A DNA stretch of 64,000 bases, taken from an uncultured Chryseobacterium sp. (GTDB taxonomy: Bacteria > Bacteroidota > Bacteroidia > Flavobacteriales > Weeksellaceae). A program made the translations under genes and the position numbers. Under the pieces are notes generated by a model. That model was not told the DNA's origin. It was given only the letters and a program-made list of their open reading frames with translations, and searched no databases. Positions 14,914 to 23,444 of this stretch are shown here, piece after piece. How positions within the stretch are numbered: position 1 is the stretch's first letter; every line of letters starts with the position of its first letter. The stretch is from NCBI GenBank assembly GCA_913778505.1, contig CAJYWD010000017.1, forward strand, positions 24,054 through 88,053, read 5' to 3'.

Positions 14914-16575
14914 CTAATAAGCCGTCTCGTGCACTTTCACGGCACGGCCGCTCGGGTCGTTCATTTTTTTGAAGGCTTCATCCCATTCCAAAGCTACAGG
15001 AGTAGAGCAAGCTACGGACGGAACCGAAGGCACACAGCTCGCAGCAGAGTCACTTGGGAAATGACTTTCGAAGATGGTTCTGTATCGGTATTCTTCCTTA
15101 CTCATTGGCGTATTGATCGGGAAACGGAATTTGGCATTCGCCATCATGTCATCGCTTACTTCATCTTCGGCCACCTGCTTCAAGGTGTCTATCCAAGAGT
15201 AGCCAACACCATCGCTGAACTGCTCTTTCTGTCTCCAGGCAATGCTTTCCGGTAGCAGATCTTCGAAGGCTTTTCTCAGAACCCATTTTTCCATGTGCTC
15301 CGGTGTCACCATTTTGTCTTTTGGATTGATGGTCATGGCCACATCCATAAATTCTTTATCAAGAAAAGGAACTCTACCCTCGATGCCCCAGGCCATTAGA
15401 GATTTGTTGGCTCTTAAGCAATCATAAAGATGAAGTTTGCCTAACTTTCTTACTGTTTCTTCGTGGAAGGCCTGTGCAGAAGGCGCTTTGTGGAAATACA
15501 AATATCCTCCGAACAGCTCGTCAGAACCCTCGCCCGACAGAACCATTTTGATGCCCATAGATTTAATAACTCTTGCCAGAAGATACATTGGTGTGGAAGC
15601 TCTGATGGTGGTCACATCATAAGTCTCCAAGTGGTAGATCACATCTTTGATAGCGTCCAGGCCTTCCTGAACCGTGTATTTGATCTCGTGGTGGACAGAG
15701 CCGATGTGGTCTGCTGCCTTTCTTGCTGCTGCCAGATCCGGTGAGCCTTCCAGCCCGACCGCAAAACTGTGAAGCCTTGGATACCAGGCCTCCTGCGTGT
15801 CGCCACTCTCGATTCTTTGTCTTGCATATTTGGCAGTGACTGCAGCGATAATTGAAGAATCCAGGCCTCCGGAAAGCAGCACGCCATAAGGCACGTCACT
15901 CATCAGCTGTCTGTGGACGGCCTCTTCCAGGCCTTTCCGCACGGCTGCGATATCCGTCTCATTGTCCTTAACATTGTCGAATTCCGTCCAGTTGCGTTGG
16001 TACCACTGTTGCAGCACCTGGCCATCCTTGCTGTAAAGAAAATGACCGGGTAGGAATTCTTCAATTTTATTGCAGACGCCTTCAAGTGATTTCAGTTCAG
16101 ATGCTACGTAGAAGCTTCCGTTTCTGTCCCAGCCCATGTACAGGGGAATAATGCCCATGTGGTCTCTGCCGATGAGGTAGGCATCATTCTCTTCATCATA
16201 GAGTGCGAAGGCAAAAATGCCATTGAGTTTCTCCAGAAAGTTTTTGCCGTCTCTTCTGTACAGCGCAAGAATCACTTCGCAGTCCGACTGCGTGAGAAAG
16301 TCATACTCCGGAAATTCTTTTCTCAGTTCCTGGTGGTTATAGATCTCGCCATTCACGGCCAGTGCTACCTTTTGATCCTTGGTGAATAAGGGCTGCTTTC
16401 CGGATGTAGGATCTACGATTGCCAATCTCTCATGGGAAAAAATAACATTGTCATGCTGATAGATCCCGGACCAGTCTGGCCCACGGTGCCGTATTTTTTT
16501 GGACATTTCCAGAATCTGAGGTCTTACCGTATCATTTTTTTGTTTCGTGTCGAACACACATACTATTCCGCACAT
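14914..16575 (-). CDS. asnB: Asparagine synthetase B, glutamine-hydrolysing
   Basis: 553 aa, nearly the same length as E. coli AsnB. It makes Asn from Asp, ATP and Gln. Cys2 is the glutaminase nucleophile (MCGIVCVFD), with RHRGPD and the NGEIYNHQELR segment following. The synthetase domain has the PPi-loop GVLLSGGLDSSI, then SGEGSDELFGGY and the conserved C-terminal SVACSTPVALEWDEAFKKMN with GRAVKVHETAY. Monocistronic, with its own terminator; divergent from purA across 482 bp. Confidence 0.97.
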   Translation of the reverse strand: MCGIVCVFDTKQKNDTVRPQILEMSKKIRHRGPDWSGIYQHDNVIFSHERLAIVDPTSGKQPLFTKDQKVALAVNGEIYNHQELRKEFPEYDFLTQSDCEVILALYRRDGKNFLEKLNGIFAFALYDEENDAYLIGRDHMGIIPLYMGWDRNGSFYVASELKSLEGVCNKIEEFLPGHFLYSKDGQVLQQWYQRNWTEFDNVKDNETDIAAVRKGLEEAVHRQLMSDVPYGVLLSGGLDSSIIAAVTAKYARQRIESGDTQEAWYPRLHSFAVGLEGSPDLAAARKAADHIGSVHHEIKYTVQEGLDAIKDVIYHLETYDVTTIRASTPMYLLARVIKSMGIKMVLSGEGSDELFGGYLYFHKAPSAQAFHEETVRKLGKLHLYDCLRANKSLMAWGIEGRVPFLDKEFMDVAMTINPKDKMVTPEHMEKWVLRKAFEDLLPESIAWRQKEQFSDGVGYSWIDTLKQVAEDEVSDDMMANAKFRFPINTPMSKEEYRYRTIFESHFPSDSAASCVPSVPSVACSTPVALEWDEAFKKMNDPSGRAVKVHETAY

Positions 16576-16968
16576 CTTATTATATGTTGATTTCAGTTAA
16601 TATTATGATGCAAACATAGAGCAATAGATTTTCAATTAAAATTATTTTCTATAATTGATTTAAATTTTTTAGATTATTGCTTTTATTTTTATTTAATTTT
16701 AATGTAAACAGTGGGTTTTTAATATTTATCATGGATATTTTATTCTCTTTTGAATCGAAGTAAATGTATTGATTAACCATAATCGATAATTTGGAGGAGT
16801 GGCTTATATTTTTTTACATGAAGCTTAAAAAAATAAAAAATGTGGGTAACGCTGAAAAAAAAATCACAAAATGTATTGCAGGTTAGAAAAATTGTACGAT
16901 TTTTGTAACGAAAATTGTATTACTGATGCATCACTGCATTTGTAATTTTTTCATCATTTGTGTTTTTG
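16576..16968. other. Long AT-rich region with no protein gene; possible small RNA upstream of a terminator
   Basis: 393 bp between the asnB start and a strong plus-strand terminator at 16969-16998. It must hold the asnB promoter on the minus strand. On the plus strand no ORF ends here, yet the terminator has to end something, so a short noncoding transcript is possible. Near 16885-16920 there are two related ATTGTAcgaTTTTTGTAACG-like stretches. No known riboswitch was recognised. Confidence 0.4.
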
Positions 16969-16998
16969 CCCTCTTATTCATCATAAGAGGGTTTTTTT
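16969..16998 (+). terminator. Terminator directly upstream of the purA promoter
   Basis: A 9-bp perfect stem CCCTCTTAT/ATAAGAGGG, loop TCATC and seven T. It lies before the purA promoter and has no plus-strand gene upstream. Confidence 0.85.
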
Positions 16999-17000
16999 AT

Positions 17001-17031
17001 TTTGTCCGCTGGTGCATATCCTTTAACTTTG
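17001..17031 (+). promoter_or_regulatory. purA promoter
   Basis: TTTG at 17001-17004, 19-nt spacer, TAACTTTG at 17024-17031. Fits the Bacteroidetes TTTG...TAnnTTTG model; transcription would start about 20 nt before ATG 17058. Confidence 0.7.
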
Positions 17032-17057
17032 CAGATAATCTAAAAAAAGTAAAATAT

Positions 17058-18344
17058 ATGTCAACTTACGTGGTTGTAGGTCTTCAATATGGAGACGAAG
17101 GAAAGGGAAAAATCACCGATGTTCTGTCTGCCAAGTCGGACTATGTGGTTCGTTTTCAGGGCGGCGACAATGCAGGACACACGGTGTATGTGGGTGATGA
17201 GAAATTTGTACTTCACCTGCTGCCATCCGGCGTGCTCCAGTGCAAAGGCAAGTGTATCATTGCGAATGGTGTAGTGGTAAATCCTAAGGCTTTCATCAAA
17301 GAAATCGAACAAATTGAAAGTAAAGGTCTGAAAACCGATCACGTGTTCATCAGCAGACGCTCTCATGTAATAATGCCTTATCATATTCTGCTGGACACCT
17401 ACCGCGAGGAAGAGCAGGGCGGCACCCAGATCGGAACCACCAAAAAAGGTATTGGTCCTTGCTACGAAGATAAAATCGCACGCGTTGGTATCCGTATGAT
17501 CGACTTACTGAATCCGGAGGTCTTGCGAGAAAAAATTGAGAAAAACCTTAAAGTTAAAAATTCACTTTTCGAAAAATATTTTGAAAAACCTGGATTGGAT
17601 GTTGAGGAAATCTATCAGGAGTTTCTGGCGCTGGGAGAAAGACTGAAAGACAGTATCGTAGATACAGAGTTGGAAATCAATGAAGCTATTAAGGATGGTA
17701 AGAATATATTGTTCGAGGGTGCGCAGGCCTTGATGCTGGATATTGACTTTGGAACCTATCCGTATGTTACATCTTCTTCACCATCTACTGGCGGTGTCTG
17801 CACCGGTGCAGGCGTTCCGCCTACCGCTCTGGAGAATCTTATTGGTGTGGCCAAGGCTTATACTACCAGAGTTGGGAACGGACCATTCCCTACGGAACTG
17901 GACAATGAGCTGGGAGAGAACATCAGACAAATCGGATCTGAGTTTGGAGCAACTACCGGCAGACCACGAAGAACCGGGTGGCTGGATCTGGTTTCCCTGA
18001 AGCATGCCTGTATGATCAATGGGATCAATAATCTTGTGATTACAAAACTGGATGTTTTGACGGGCATCAGTCCGCTGAAAATTGCAACGAGGTACAAGAC
18101 TGAGGATAATAAGATTATCGACTATTTTACCTCGTCTACCACAAAGCTTTATGATTACGAACCACTCTATGAAGAATTGGAAGGTTGGGAGGAAGACATC
18201 ACCAATGCCAGAACCTACGATGAACTCCCTGTGAATGCTAAAAAGTACATTGAATTTATTGAGAATTATCTCGGTATCAATGTTTATCTGGTATCTGTAG
18301 GTCCGGAGAGATCGCAGAATATTATCCGGAAAGAGCTGTTCTAA
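17058..18344 (+). CDS. purA: Adenylosuccinate synthetase
   Basis: 428 aa. Condenses IMP and Asp with GTP to adenylosuccinate, first step of AMP synthesis. GDEGKGK (12-18) is the phosphate loop; GGDNAGHTVY, GTTKKGIGPCYEDK, the loop GATTGRPRRTGW and TKLDVLTG are all intact. ATG 17058 is the start because the longer in-frame ORF from 16926 would read through the terminator and the promoter, and the family begins at this Met. Followed by a terminator; a single-gene unit. Confidence 0.97.
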   Translation: MSTYVVVGLQYGDEGKGKITDVLSAKSDYVVRFQGGDNAGHTVYVGDEKFVLHLLPSGVLQCKGKCIIANGVVVNPKAFIKEIEQIESKGLKTDHVFISRRSHVIMPYHILLDTYREEEQGGTQIGTTKKGIGPCYEDKIARVGIRMIDLLNPEVLREKIEKNLKVKNSLFEKYFEKPGLDVEEIYQEFLALGERLKDSIVDTELEINEAIKDGKNILFEGAQALMLDIDFGTYPYVTSSSPSTGGVCTGAGVPPTALENLIGVAKAYTTRVGNGPFPTELDNELGENIRQIGSEFGATTGRPRRTGWLDLVSLKHACMINGINNLVITKLDVLTGISPLKIATRYKTEDNKIIDYFTSSTTKLYDYEPLYEELEGWEEDITNARTYDELPVNAKKYIEFIENYLGINVYLVSVGPERSQNIIRKELF

Positions 18345-18371
18345 GTTGTTTTCTTCCTCATTTATAAAACA

Positions 18372-18402
18372 AAAACCGAAAGCGCCTGCTTTCGGTTTTT
18401 TA
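18372..18402 (+). terminator. Terminator after purA
   Basis: A 12-bp perfect stem AAAACCGAAAGC/GCTTTCGGTTTT, loop GCCT and T-run. Confidence 0.9.
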
Positions 18403-18766
18403 ATTTGTGTTTTTTTTGAACTGAATTTTTGAAAATCTATTTCATCATTTCTTTTGCGTTTTAGATCATGTGTGTTTTTAGATCATTGTGTATACGGATC
18501 AATTGTATTTTTGAACTTCATTTGTGTTTTTGCCGCTCCTTCTAATAGATAAATTTTTGTCAGTTCCTTTTTTGATTTGTCATTTTATGATTGATATTAA
18601 ATTATCATCATCACAATCATGGTGCAATAATAGACATTCTCCAAAAGCAGAAAAAATAAATGCCCGAAATGTGTTTACTTACATCTACTCACAGGGATAG
18701 TGGTGTAGGTGCTTTTTCAATTAAATAATTGAAAATCACATATCAAAAATTGTAAAACATAAAAAT
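18403..18766. other. AT-rich convergent spacer, no gene seen
   Basis: 364 bp between purA and the leftward LuxR-type gene. It holds two TTTTAGATCAT copies near 18460-18485 and a 17-bp sequence (18518-18534) identical to one upstream of purA (16954-16970). No ORF or RNA gene was found, and no clear terminator for the minus-strand gene. Confidence 0.45.
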
Positions 18767-19696
18767 TCAGAAATTGCTGATGATGAAAATATTAATATCT
18801 GTTTCAGTAGAAATATTGAGTTTTCTTCGGATTCTGTACTTCTTGTTTTCAATAGCGCGTATGGTGGAATTGGTGGCGGAAGCGATTTCTTTAGTGCTGA
18901 GGTTGAGTTTCAGGAGAGCACATACTTCCAGCTCGGAAGAGACCATATTTGGAGAAACTTTAAGGATATTGTCAAAAAATTCAGGAAACTGCGATTTAAA
19001 ATAGGTGATAAAGAGAGAATTGCGGCTCATTGCAAGATCATACAGTTCGCCGGAAAAATTAATCTTGTCGGTCTTCTGAATCATGGCGTTGAGTTTTTCT
19101 TTCTCAATATAATATCTGACAAGCATTCTCTCCTTTCGGTAGATGAAATACATGCCGACAAAGGTGCAGAATGTAATTTCTATGATTTTATAAATCCTAA
19201 CGTACCGCTGATGATCCGGATTAATCTTTAGACCAATGAATTGGAAGAGATAATAATCACTCAGGGTATTGATCAGAAACCATGTGAGATAGGTAGCAAT
19301 CAGAAAAAAGATAATCCATCGATCCCTTATGTAATCGAAAAAAAAGGCAACTGCGATGGTGAGGGATACATAAGAGAGATAGTTCATGCAGTCTTTACCA
19401 GAAATGGAATCAAAGTAAAAAATGAAGAGTCCAAGGATAAAAAATAGCAATGAAAGAAGAGTTCTCTTGAAGCGGATTCTGTCCGGAAGCAAAAGTGTCC
19501 CAATCATAAAGGTTGCAGCAGCAACAAAAATCAAAATGTTGCCATATTGCTTGATAATGATATTTAGGACAACATTGCACAGTAACATCAGCGTCAATAC
19601 CAGTGTATAGACATCAAACAGAAAACTTTTTTCGTAATCCATTTCATCTTTTGCTGATGCCCTTTTTTTATCCAGAAATGATGAGATGATAATCAT
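18767..19696 (-). CDS. Membrane-anchored LuxR-type transcriptional regulator
   Basis: 309 aa. Six or seven hydrophobic helices (about 27-190), then a short coiled linker (RKERMLVRYYIEKEKLNAMI), and a C-terminal GerE/LuxR helix-turn-helix (about 248-303: SSELEVCALLKLNLSTKEIASATNST followed by the recognition helix IENKKYRIRRKL). Such membrane-HTH proteins are common in Chryseobacterium-like genomes, and their signals are unknown. AT-rich, monocistronic. The start at 19696 gives a charged pre-helix tail; an internal Met at residue 19 is an alternative. Confidence 0.83.
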   Translation of the reverse strand: MIIISSFLDKKRASAKDEMDYEKSFLFDVYTLVLTLMLLCNVVLNIIIKQYGNILIFVAAATFMIGTLLLPDRIRFKRTLLSLLFFILGLFIFYFDSISGKDCMNYLSYVSLTIAVAFFFDYIRDRWIIFFLIATYLTWFLINTLSDYYLFQFIGLKINPDHQRYVRIYKIIEITFCTFVGMYFIYRKERMLVRYYIEKEKLNAMIQKTDKINFSGELYDLAMSRNSLFITYFKSQFPEFFDNILKVSPNMVSSELEVCALLKLNLSTKEIASATNSTIRAIENKKYRIRRKLNISTETDINIFIISNF

Positions 19697-19892
19697 GATC
19701 TGCAGATATTACAGTAAACTTCATACTAATTAAGTTTTAAAAATACTGAAATTTTCCCATTAATGTTAGAATTTCGATGTAGATATTGTATTTATTCGTT
19801 AACAAATTTTAACAGGTTGAATTATTTTTGGTATCATAATTGAAAAGATTCCAGGGTAATCATTCACTTTTTGTGAAATTAAATTTTTTGTT

Positions 19893-20438
19893 ATGAAAAA
19901 CTTATTTTTAACCGGAGCTGTATCCATATTATTTTTAACCTCTTGTAATAAAGACGAGAAATTGCAGACATCTTCTCTGGAACAGCAGAAACTGGATTAT
20001 CAGGCAAGACAAATTGATATCGAAAAGCAGAAAATCGCAATTGAAAAGGAAAAGATCAATTTCGAAAGACAAAAAGATAGTATAGAAAAAGCTGCCGTAG
20101 CTAAAGAGCAAGCGAGACAAGCTGAGGCCAACAGGGTAGCGAGAAGGAATACTTCCAGCTCTACAAGAAGATCATCGGGGAGTTATGCCTCCAACTCATC
20201 CTCAGGTACCAGCTCATCAAGCGGATCCGCGGGGACTACAACTACTGCTACTAAGAAAAAAGGATGGAGTAGTGCAGCCAAAGGGACTGTAATTGGTACC
20301 GTGGGTGGTGCCGCCGCAGGTGCGATCATCTCGCGTAAAAATCCAGGACTTGGAGCTGTGATCGGCGGTGTAGCAGGTGGTGCTACGGGATATACTATAG
20401 GACGGGCGCAGGATAGAAAATCTGGCCGTGTGCAATAA
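19893..20438 (+). CDS. Glycine-zipper lipoprotein
   Basis: 181 aa. The signal peptide ends in lipobox LTSC (Cys18). A charged coiled-coil stretch (about 25-80, repeated QxxIExxKxxIExEK) is followed by a Ser/Thr-rich low-complexity segment (85-125) and two glycine-zipper helices at the C-terminus (GTVIGTVGGAAAGAII and GAVIGGVAGGATGYTIG), the YMGG/Gly-zipper type associated with outer-membrane stress proteins. Probably anchored in the outer membrane with the coil spanning the periplasm. Function unknown. Confidence 0.85.
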   Translation: MKNLFLTGAVSILFLTSCNKDEKLQTSSLEQQKLDYQARQIDIEKQKIAIEKEKINFERQKDSIEKAAVAKEQARQAEANRVARRNTSSSTRRSSGSYASNSSSGTSSSSGSAGTTTTATKKKGWSSAAKGTVIGTVGGAAAGAIISRKNPGLGAVIGGVAGGATGYTIGRAQDRKSGRVQ

Positions 20439-20467
20439 TTAATTCTTCATATATATATTTTAACAGA

Positions 20468-20499
20468 AAGATTGCTTATTTTTATAGGCAATCTTTTTT
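20468..20499 (+). terminator. Hairpin with T-run ending at the next start codon
   Basis: AAGATTGC (20468-20475) pairs with GCAATCTT (20488-20495), extended by weaker pairs, loop TTTT, then Ts. The ATG of the next ORF begins at 20500, directly after the run, so the hairpin is both the end of the lipoprotein unit and the 5' leader of the membrane protein. Confidence 0.7.
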
Positions 20500-22104
20500 A
20501 TGCTGCAAATTCTAATAACCAACATTTTGCTCATCAGTATCAATTTTGGTGCTGGTAATCTTGTTTCCAAGCTTCTGAAAATCAGGATCAGACGTGTTTC
20601 TGTAATGGCATTGTTTGGCATGACAGTTATAACCTTTCTTCAGACATGCATTGCTTTTTTCGTTCCGCTAAACTTAGTCGTCGAATCGTGTATTGCGGTG
20701 CCAGGTTTATTTGGCTTACTAATGTTCATCAAAAGTAAAAATTGGAAAATATTAGCAGTCCTGAAATATCTGAATTTCTGGTTTTTCTTTTTTCTGATAG
20801 TGATTCTGTCTGTTGCAGCTTACACACCCTATTTTTACGACCACTACAGTTATTATCTTCCGACAATTTCTTATCTGAAGGCGTTTGGTTTTATAAAAGG
20901 CGTTGCCAGTGTCGATCTGCTTTTGGGTCAGACTTCCTTCTGGCATATCTACCAGGCGGGATTTTCTAATTTAATTGATACCAATCTGAAAATTAATTCT
21001 TTTGTACTGATTCTTTTTCTGATTTACGTCTATGAAAGCAGAAGAACTGCGTTGTTATTATTTTTTCCTTTCCTGCTCATTTTTTTGCCGCAACCAAGTC
21101 CTGATCTGCCTGCCCTTATTTTGGCTTTAATCGTTGTGAATGAGGTGATTGGCGGGAGAAATAATATTCTGATGCTAGTGCTGGCACTTTTCGCCTTTTG
21201 TATCAAACCGGTTGTATTCTGGCTGCCATTGCTTGTTATTTTAGAAAGTCTTTACACGCGCGCTTTTCAATACAGATTTCTGATTCCTGTGATAGTGTTC
21301 GGGTTCTTATTCAGCTTGAAAAACCTCTTGCTGTTTGGTTTCCCTTTATTTCCGGTATCAATTATTGATTTTAATTTTCCATGGAAACCCAGCACGGAAT
21401 TGCTGACCTATTCATCGCAGATTGGACTGATGAAATCATACGATATGCAGTATGGTTATCAAGAGATTTTGACGTTTAATCAATGGGAGAAGATCGGACA
21501 TTGGTTTACAGCCGGAAGCAAAAGTATTTTCAACGTCTTGGTTGTACTTTGTCTGTTAATCCTGGGCTGGCTGTCCTTCCGGAAGCAGGACAAGATTTAC
21601 GCGCTGGTTTTTCTTTGCTTTTTATTGAAATTTATACTGATTGTTTCCTTTTCCGCCCAATACCGGTTTTTTCTGGATCTATATGCGATAACAATCTTTC
21701 TTCTGTTCAAAAATTTGGAGGAACAAAAAACTATTGTGGTGGCCACGATGATGTCCATTTTTGTTTTGGTTATTTTTTCGTGTCCTGATTTTGTGAAAAA
21801 CAGATTCAGTATGGGCAAATGGATGACAGGATTTCACATGAGTCAACTGATAAAACCCGACCATCTCGAAAGTGTCAAATTATTAAATGATGAAAAAATA
21901 GGTAACTTTAGTTTCTTCGTACCACGAGATCCTCTAGCTAAAGATCGGTTTCCTTCCTTAAGTATTTATGATCTCAGACTGTATCAATATTATAGTGTAT
22001 TTCCGCAACGTTCGGAAAACGGATTTGTGCAACGTCCATTGACCAAAGATGAAAAGTGGAAACTAAAGCAGATAATCGACGGTCTGGAAAAGTCAGAAAA
22101 ATAA
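20500..22104 (+). CDS. Large multi-pass membrane protein, GT-C-like (LIC_10190-type)
   Basis: 534 aa with about twelve hydrophobic helices and a short soluble C-terminus. The first extracytoplasmic loop has YFYDHYSYYLPTISYLKAFG, with an Asp-His just after helix 3-4, as in GT-C glycosyltransferases that use polyprenyl-phosphate sugars. The general layout resembles proteins annotated as the LIC_10190 membrane family. Substrate unknown. The start at 20500 directly abuts a terminator T-run; later Met codons would remove the first helix. Confidence 0.65.
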   Translation: MLQILITNILLISINFGAGNLVSKLLKIRIRRVSVMALFGMTVITFLQTCIAFFVPLNLVVESCIAVPGLFGLLMFIKSKNWKILAVLKYLNFWFFFFLIVILSVAAYTPYFYDHYSYYLPTISYLKAFGFIKGVASVDLLLGQTSFWHIYQAGFSNLIDTNLKINSFVLILFLIYVYESRRTALLLFFPFLLIFLPQPSPDLPALILALIVVNEVIGGRNNILMLVLALFAFCIKPVVFWLPLLVILESLYTRAFQYRFLIPVIVFGFLFSLKNLLLFGFPLFPVSIIDFNFPWKPSTELLTYSSQIGLMKSYDMQYGYQEILTFNQWEKIGHWFTAGSKSIFNVLVVLCLLILGWLSFRKQDKIYALVFLCFLLKFILIVSFSAQYRFFLDLYAITIFLLFKNLEEQKTIVVATMMSIFVLVIFSCPDFVKNRFSMGKWMTGFHMSQLIKPDHLESVKLLNDEKIGNFSFFVPRDPLAKDRFPSLSIYDLRLYQYYSVFPQRSENGFVQRPLTKDEKWKLKQIIDGLEKSEK

Positions 22105-22202
22105 TCCTGCAAATTTTCTCTATCTTTGATGATCAATATTCCATTGGATAAATCTCGGTTTATTTTGAGTTTTTCTAAAATAATTATCAATGACCTTTTA
22201 CA

Positions 22203-23225
22203 ATGACTGATTTTTTACATCCCGATAAAGACAATTATTCTGACGATGACCTGTTTCAGGAAGAGAAAATCCGTCCGCAGAGTTTCCGGGATTTCGCAGG
22301 ACAGCGCAAAACTCTGGACAACCTGGAAGTTTTTGTAGCGGCCGCCAAAAACCGTGGCAAAGCGCTGGATCATGTTTTGCTACACGGCCCGCCGGGATTG
22401 GGCAAGACCACCTTGTCGCATATTATTGCCAATGAATTAGGTGTCAACTGTAAAATTACGTCTGGTCCGGTCTTGGACAAGCCGGGAAGTCTTGCCGGAT
22501 TGCTGACCAACCTGGAAGAAAACGATGTCCTTTTCATAGACGAGATTCACCGTCTTTCGCCAATCGTGGAAGAATATCTGTATTCTGCAATGGAAGATTA
22601 TAAGATCGATATTATGCTGGAAACAGGACCCAATGCGAGAAGCGTGCAGATTGGTCTCAACCCGTTTACATTGATTGGTGCTACTACCAGAAGCGGAATG
22701 CTGACGAAGCCAATGCTGGCCAGATTTGGAATCCAAAGCCGGTTAGAATATTATACCATTGAACTTCTGGCAATGATTATCGAAAGAAGCGCACGTGTTT
22801 TAGGTGTCAGAATCTATGAAGATGCAGCGATAGAAATTGCAAGAAGAAGCCGCGGAACACCAAGGATTGCGAATGCACTTTTGAGAAGAGTCCGCGACTT
22901 TGCCGAAATCAAAGGCAATGGCGAAATTGAAATCAACATTACAAAATACGCCCTGGACTCTCTGAATGTCGATGAATTTGGACTGGACGATATGGACAAT
23001 AAAATAATGCGTGTGATGATAGAAAATTTCCGGGGAAAACCGGTCGGGATTTCGGCGCTGGCGACTTCCATCGGGGAAAATCCGGAAACTTTGGAAGAGG
23101 TTTATGAGCCATTTCTAATTCAGGAAGGTTTCATCATCAGAACGCCTCGTGGAAGAGAGGTGACCGAAAAAGCCTACCAACATTTGGGAATTTCAAGACC
23201 GAAGAATCCGGGGGAACTTTTTTAG
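22203..23225 (+). CDS. ruvB: Holliday junction branch-migration ATPase RuvB
   Basis: 340 aa AAA+ motor that, with RuvA, drives branch migration of Holliday junctions. Walker A GPPGLGKT (62-69), Walker [10 protein letters not shown] (about 113-121), sensor 1 GATTRSGML, Arg finger region and winged-helix C-domain ending YQHLGISRP. The acidic N-terminal extension ([11 protein letters not shown]) is common in Bacteroidetes. Monocistronic here, not next to ruvA or ruvC. Confidence 0.97.
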   Translation: MTDFLHPDKDNYSDDDLFQEEKIRPQSFRDFAGQRKTLDNLEVFVAAAKNRGKALDHVLLHGPPGLGKTTLSHIIANELGVNCKITSGPVLDKPGSLAGLLTNLEENDVLFIDEIHRLSPIVEEYLYSAMEDYKIDIMLETGPNARSVQIGLNPFTLIGATTRSGMLTKPMLARFGIQSRLEYYTIELLAMIIERSARVLGVRIYEDAAIEIARRSRGTPRIANALLRRVRDFAEIKGNGEIEINITKYALDSLNVDEFGLDDMDNKIMRVMIENFRGKPVGISALATSIGENPETLEEVYEPFLIQEGFIIRTPRGREVTEKAYQHLGISRPKNPGELF

Positions 23226-23247
23226 ATAATTGAAATTTGGGCAGCTG

Positions 23248-23405
23248 TTTCCGCCCCGAGTTTATCCTGAGCTTGACGAAGGATTCCCGCTTTTTTCTGT
23301 CATTGCGAACGAAGTGAAGGAATCTACAGAACTTTTTCTCAATCGCAATAACAGAAAAAGAGCTCCACTCAGGTCTGGCTGCTGCAATTCGTTGTTTGCA
23401 ATTCG
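23248..23405. repeat. Dispersed-type palindromic intergenic element
   Basis: The 219-bp gap after ruvB holds CCTGAGCTTGACGAAGG and GTCATTGCGAACGAAGTGAAGG, both resembling widespread dispersed repeats known from many bacterial genomes. An inverted repeat pairs CTTTTTTCTGTCATTGCGA (23290-23308) with TCGCAATAACAGAAAAAG (23343-23360), one mismatch and one bulge. GC is clearly higher than in surrounding spacers. A 64-codon ORF across it is not a believable gene. Confidence 0.65.
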
Positions 23406-23444
23406 AGTTAAATTCTTATATTAGTAAAAAAACAAAAATTACTT

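Noticed and set aside
14929..16389. Several 60-110 codon frames antisense to asnB
   Set aside because: They are shadows; asnB shows complete motifs over its full length.
16926..17057. 44-residue N-terminal extension of purA
   Set aside because: It would translate through an intrinsic terminator and the promoter; the family starts at MSTYVVVGLQ.
23230..23424. 64-codon frame after ruvB
   Set aside because: It is made of dispersed-repeat sequence with inverted arms; no family and no initiation signal.
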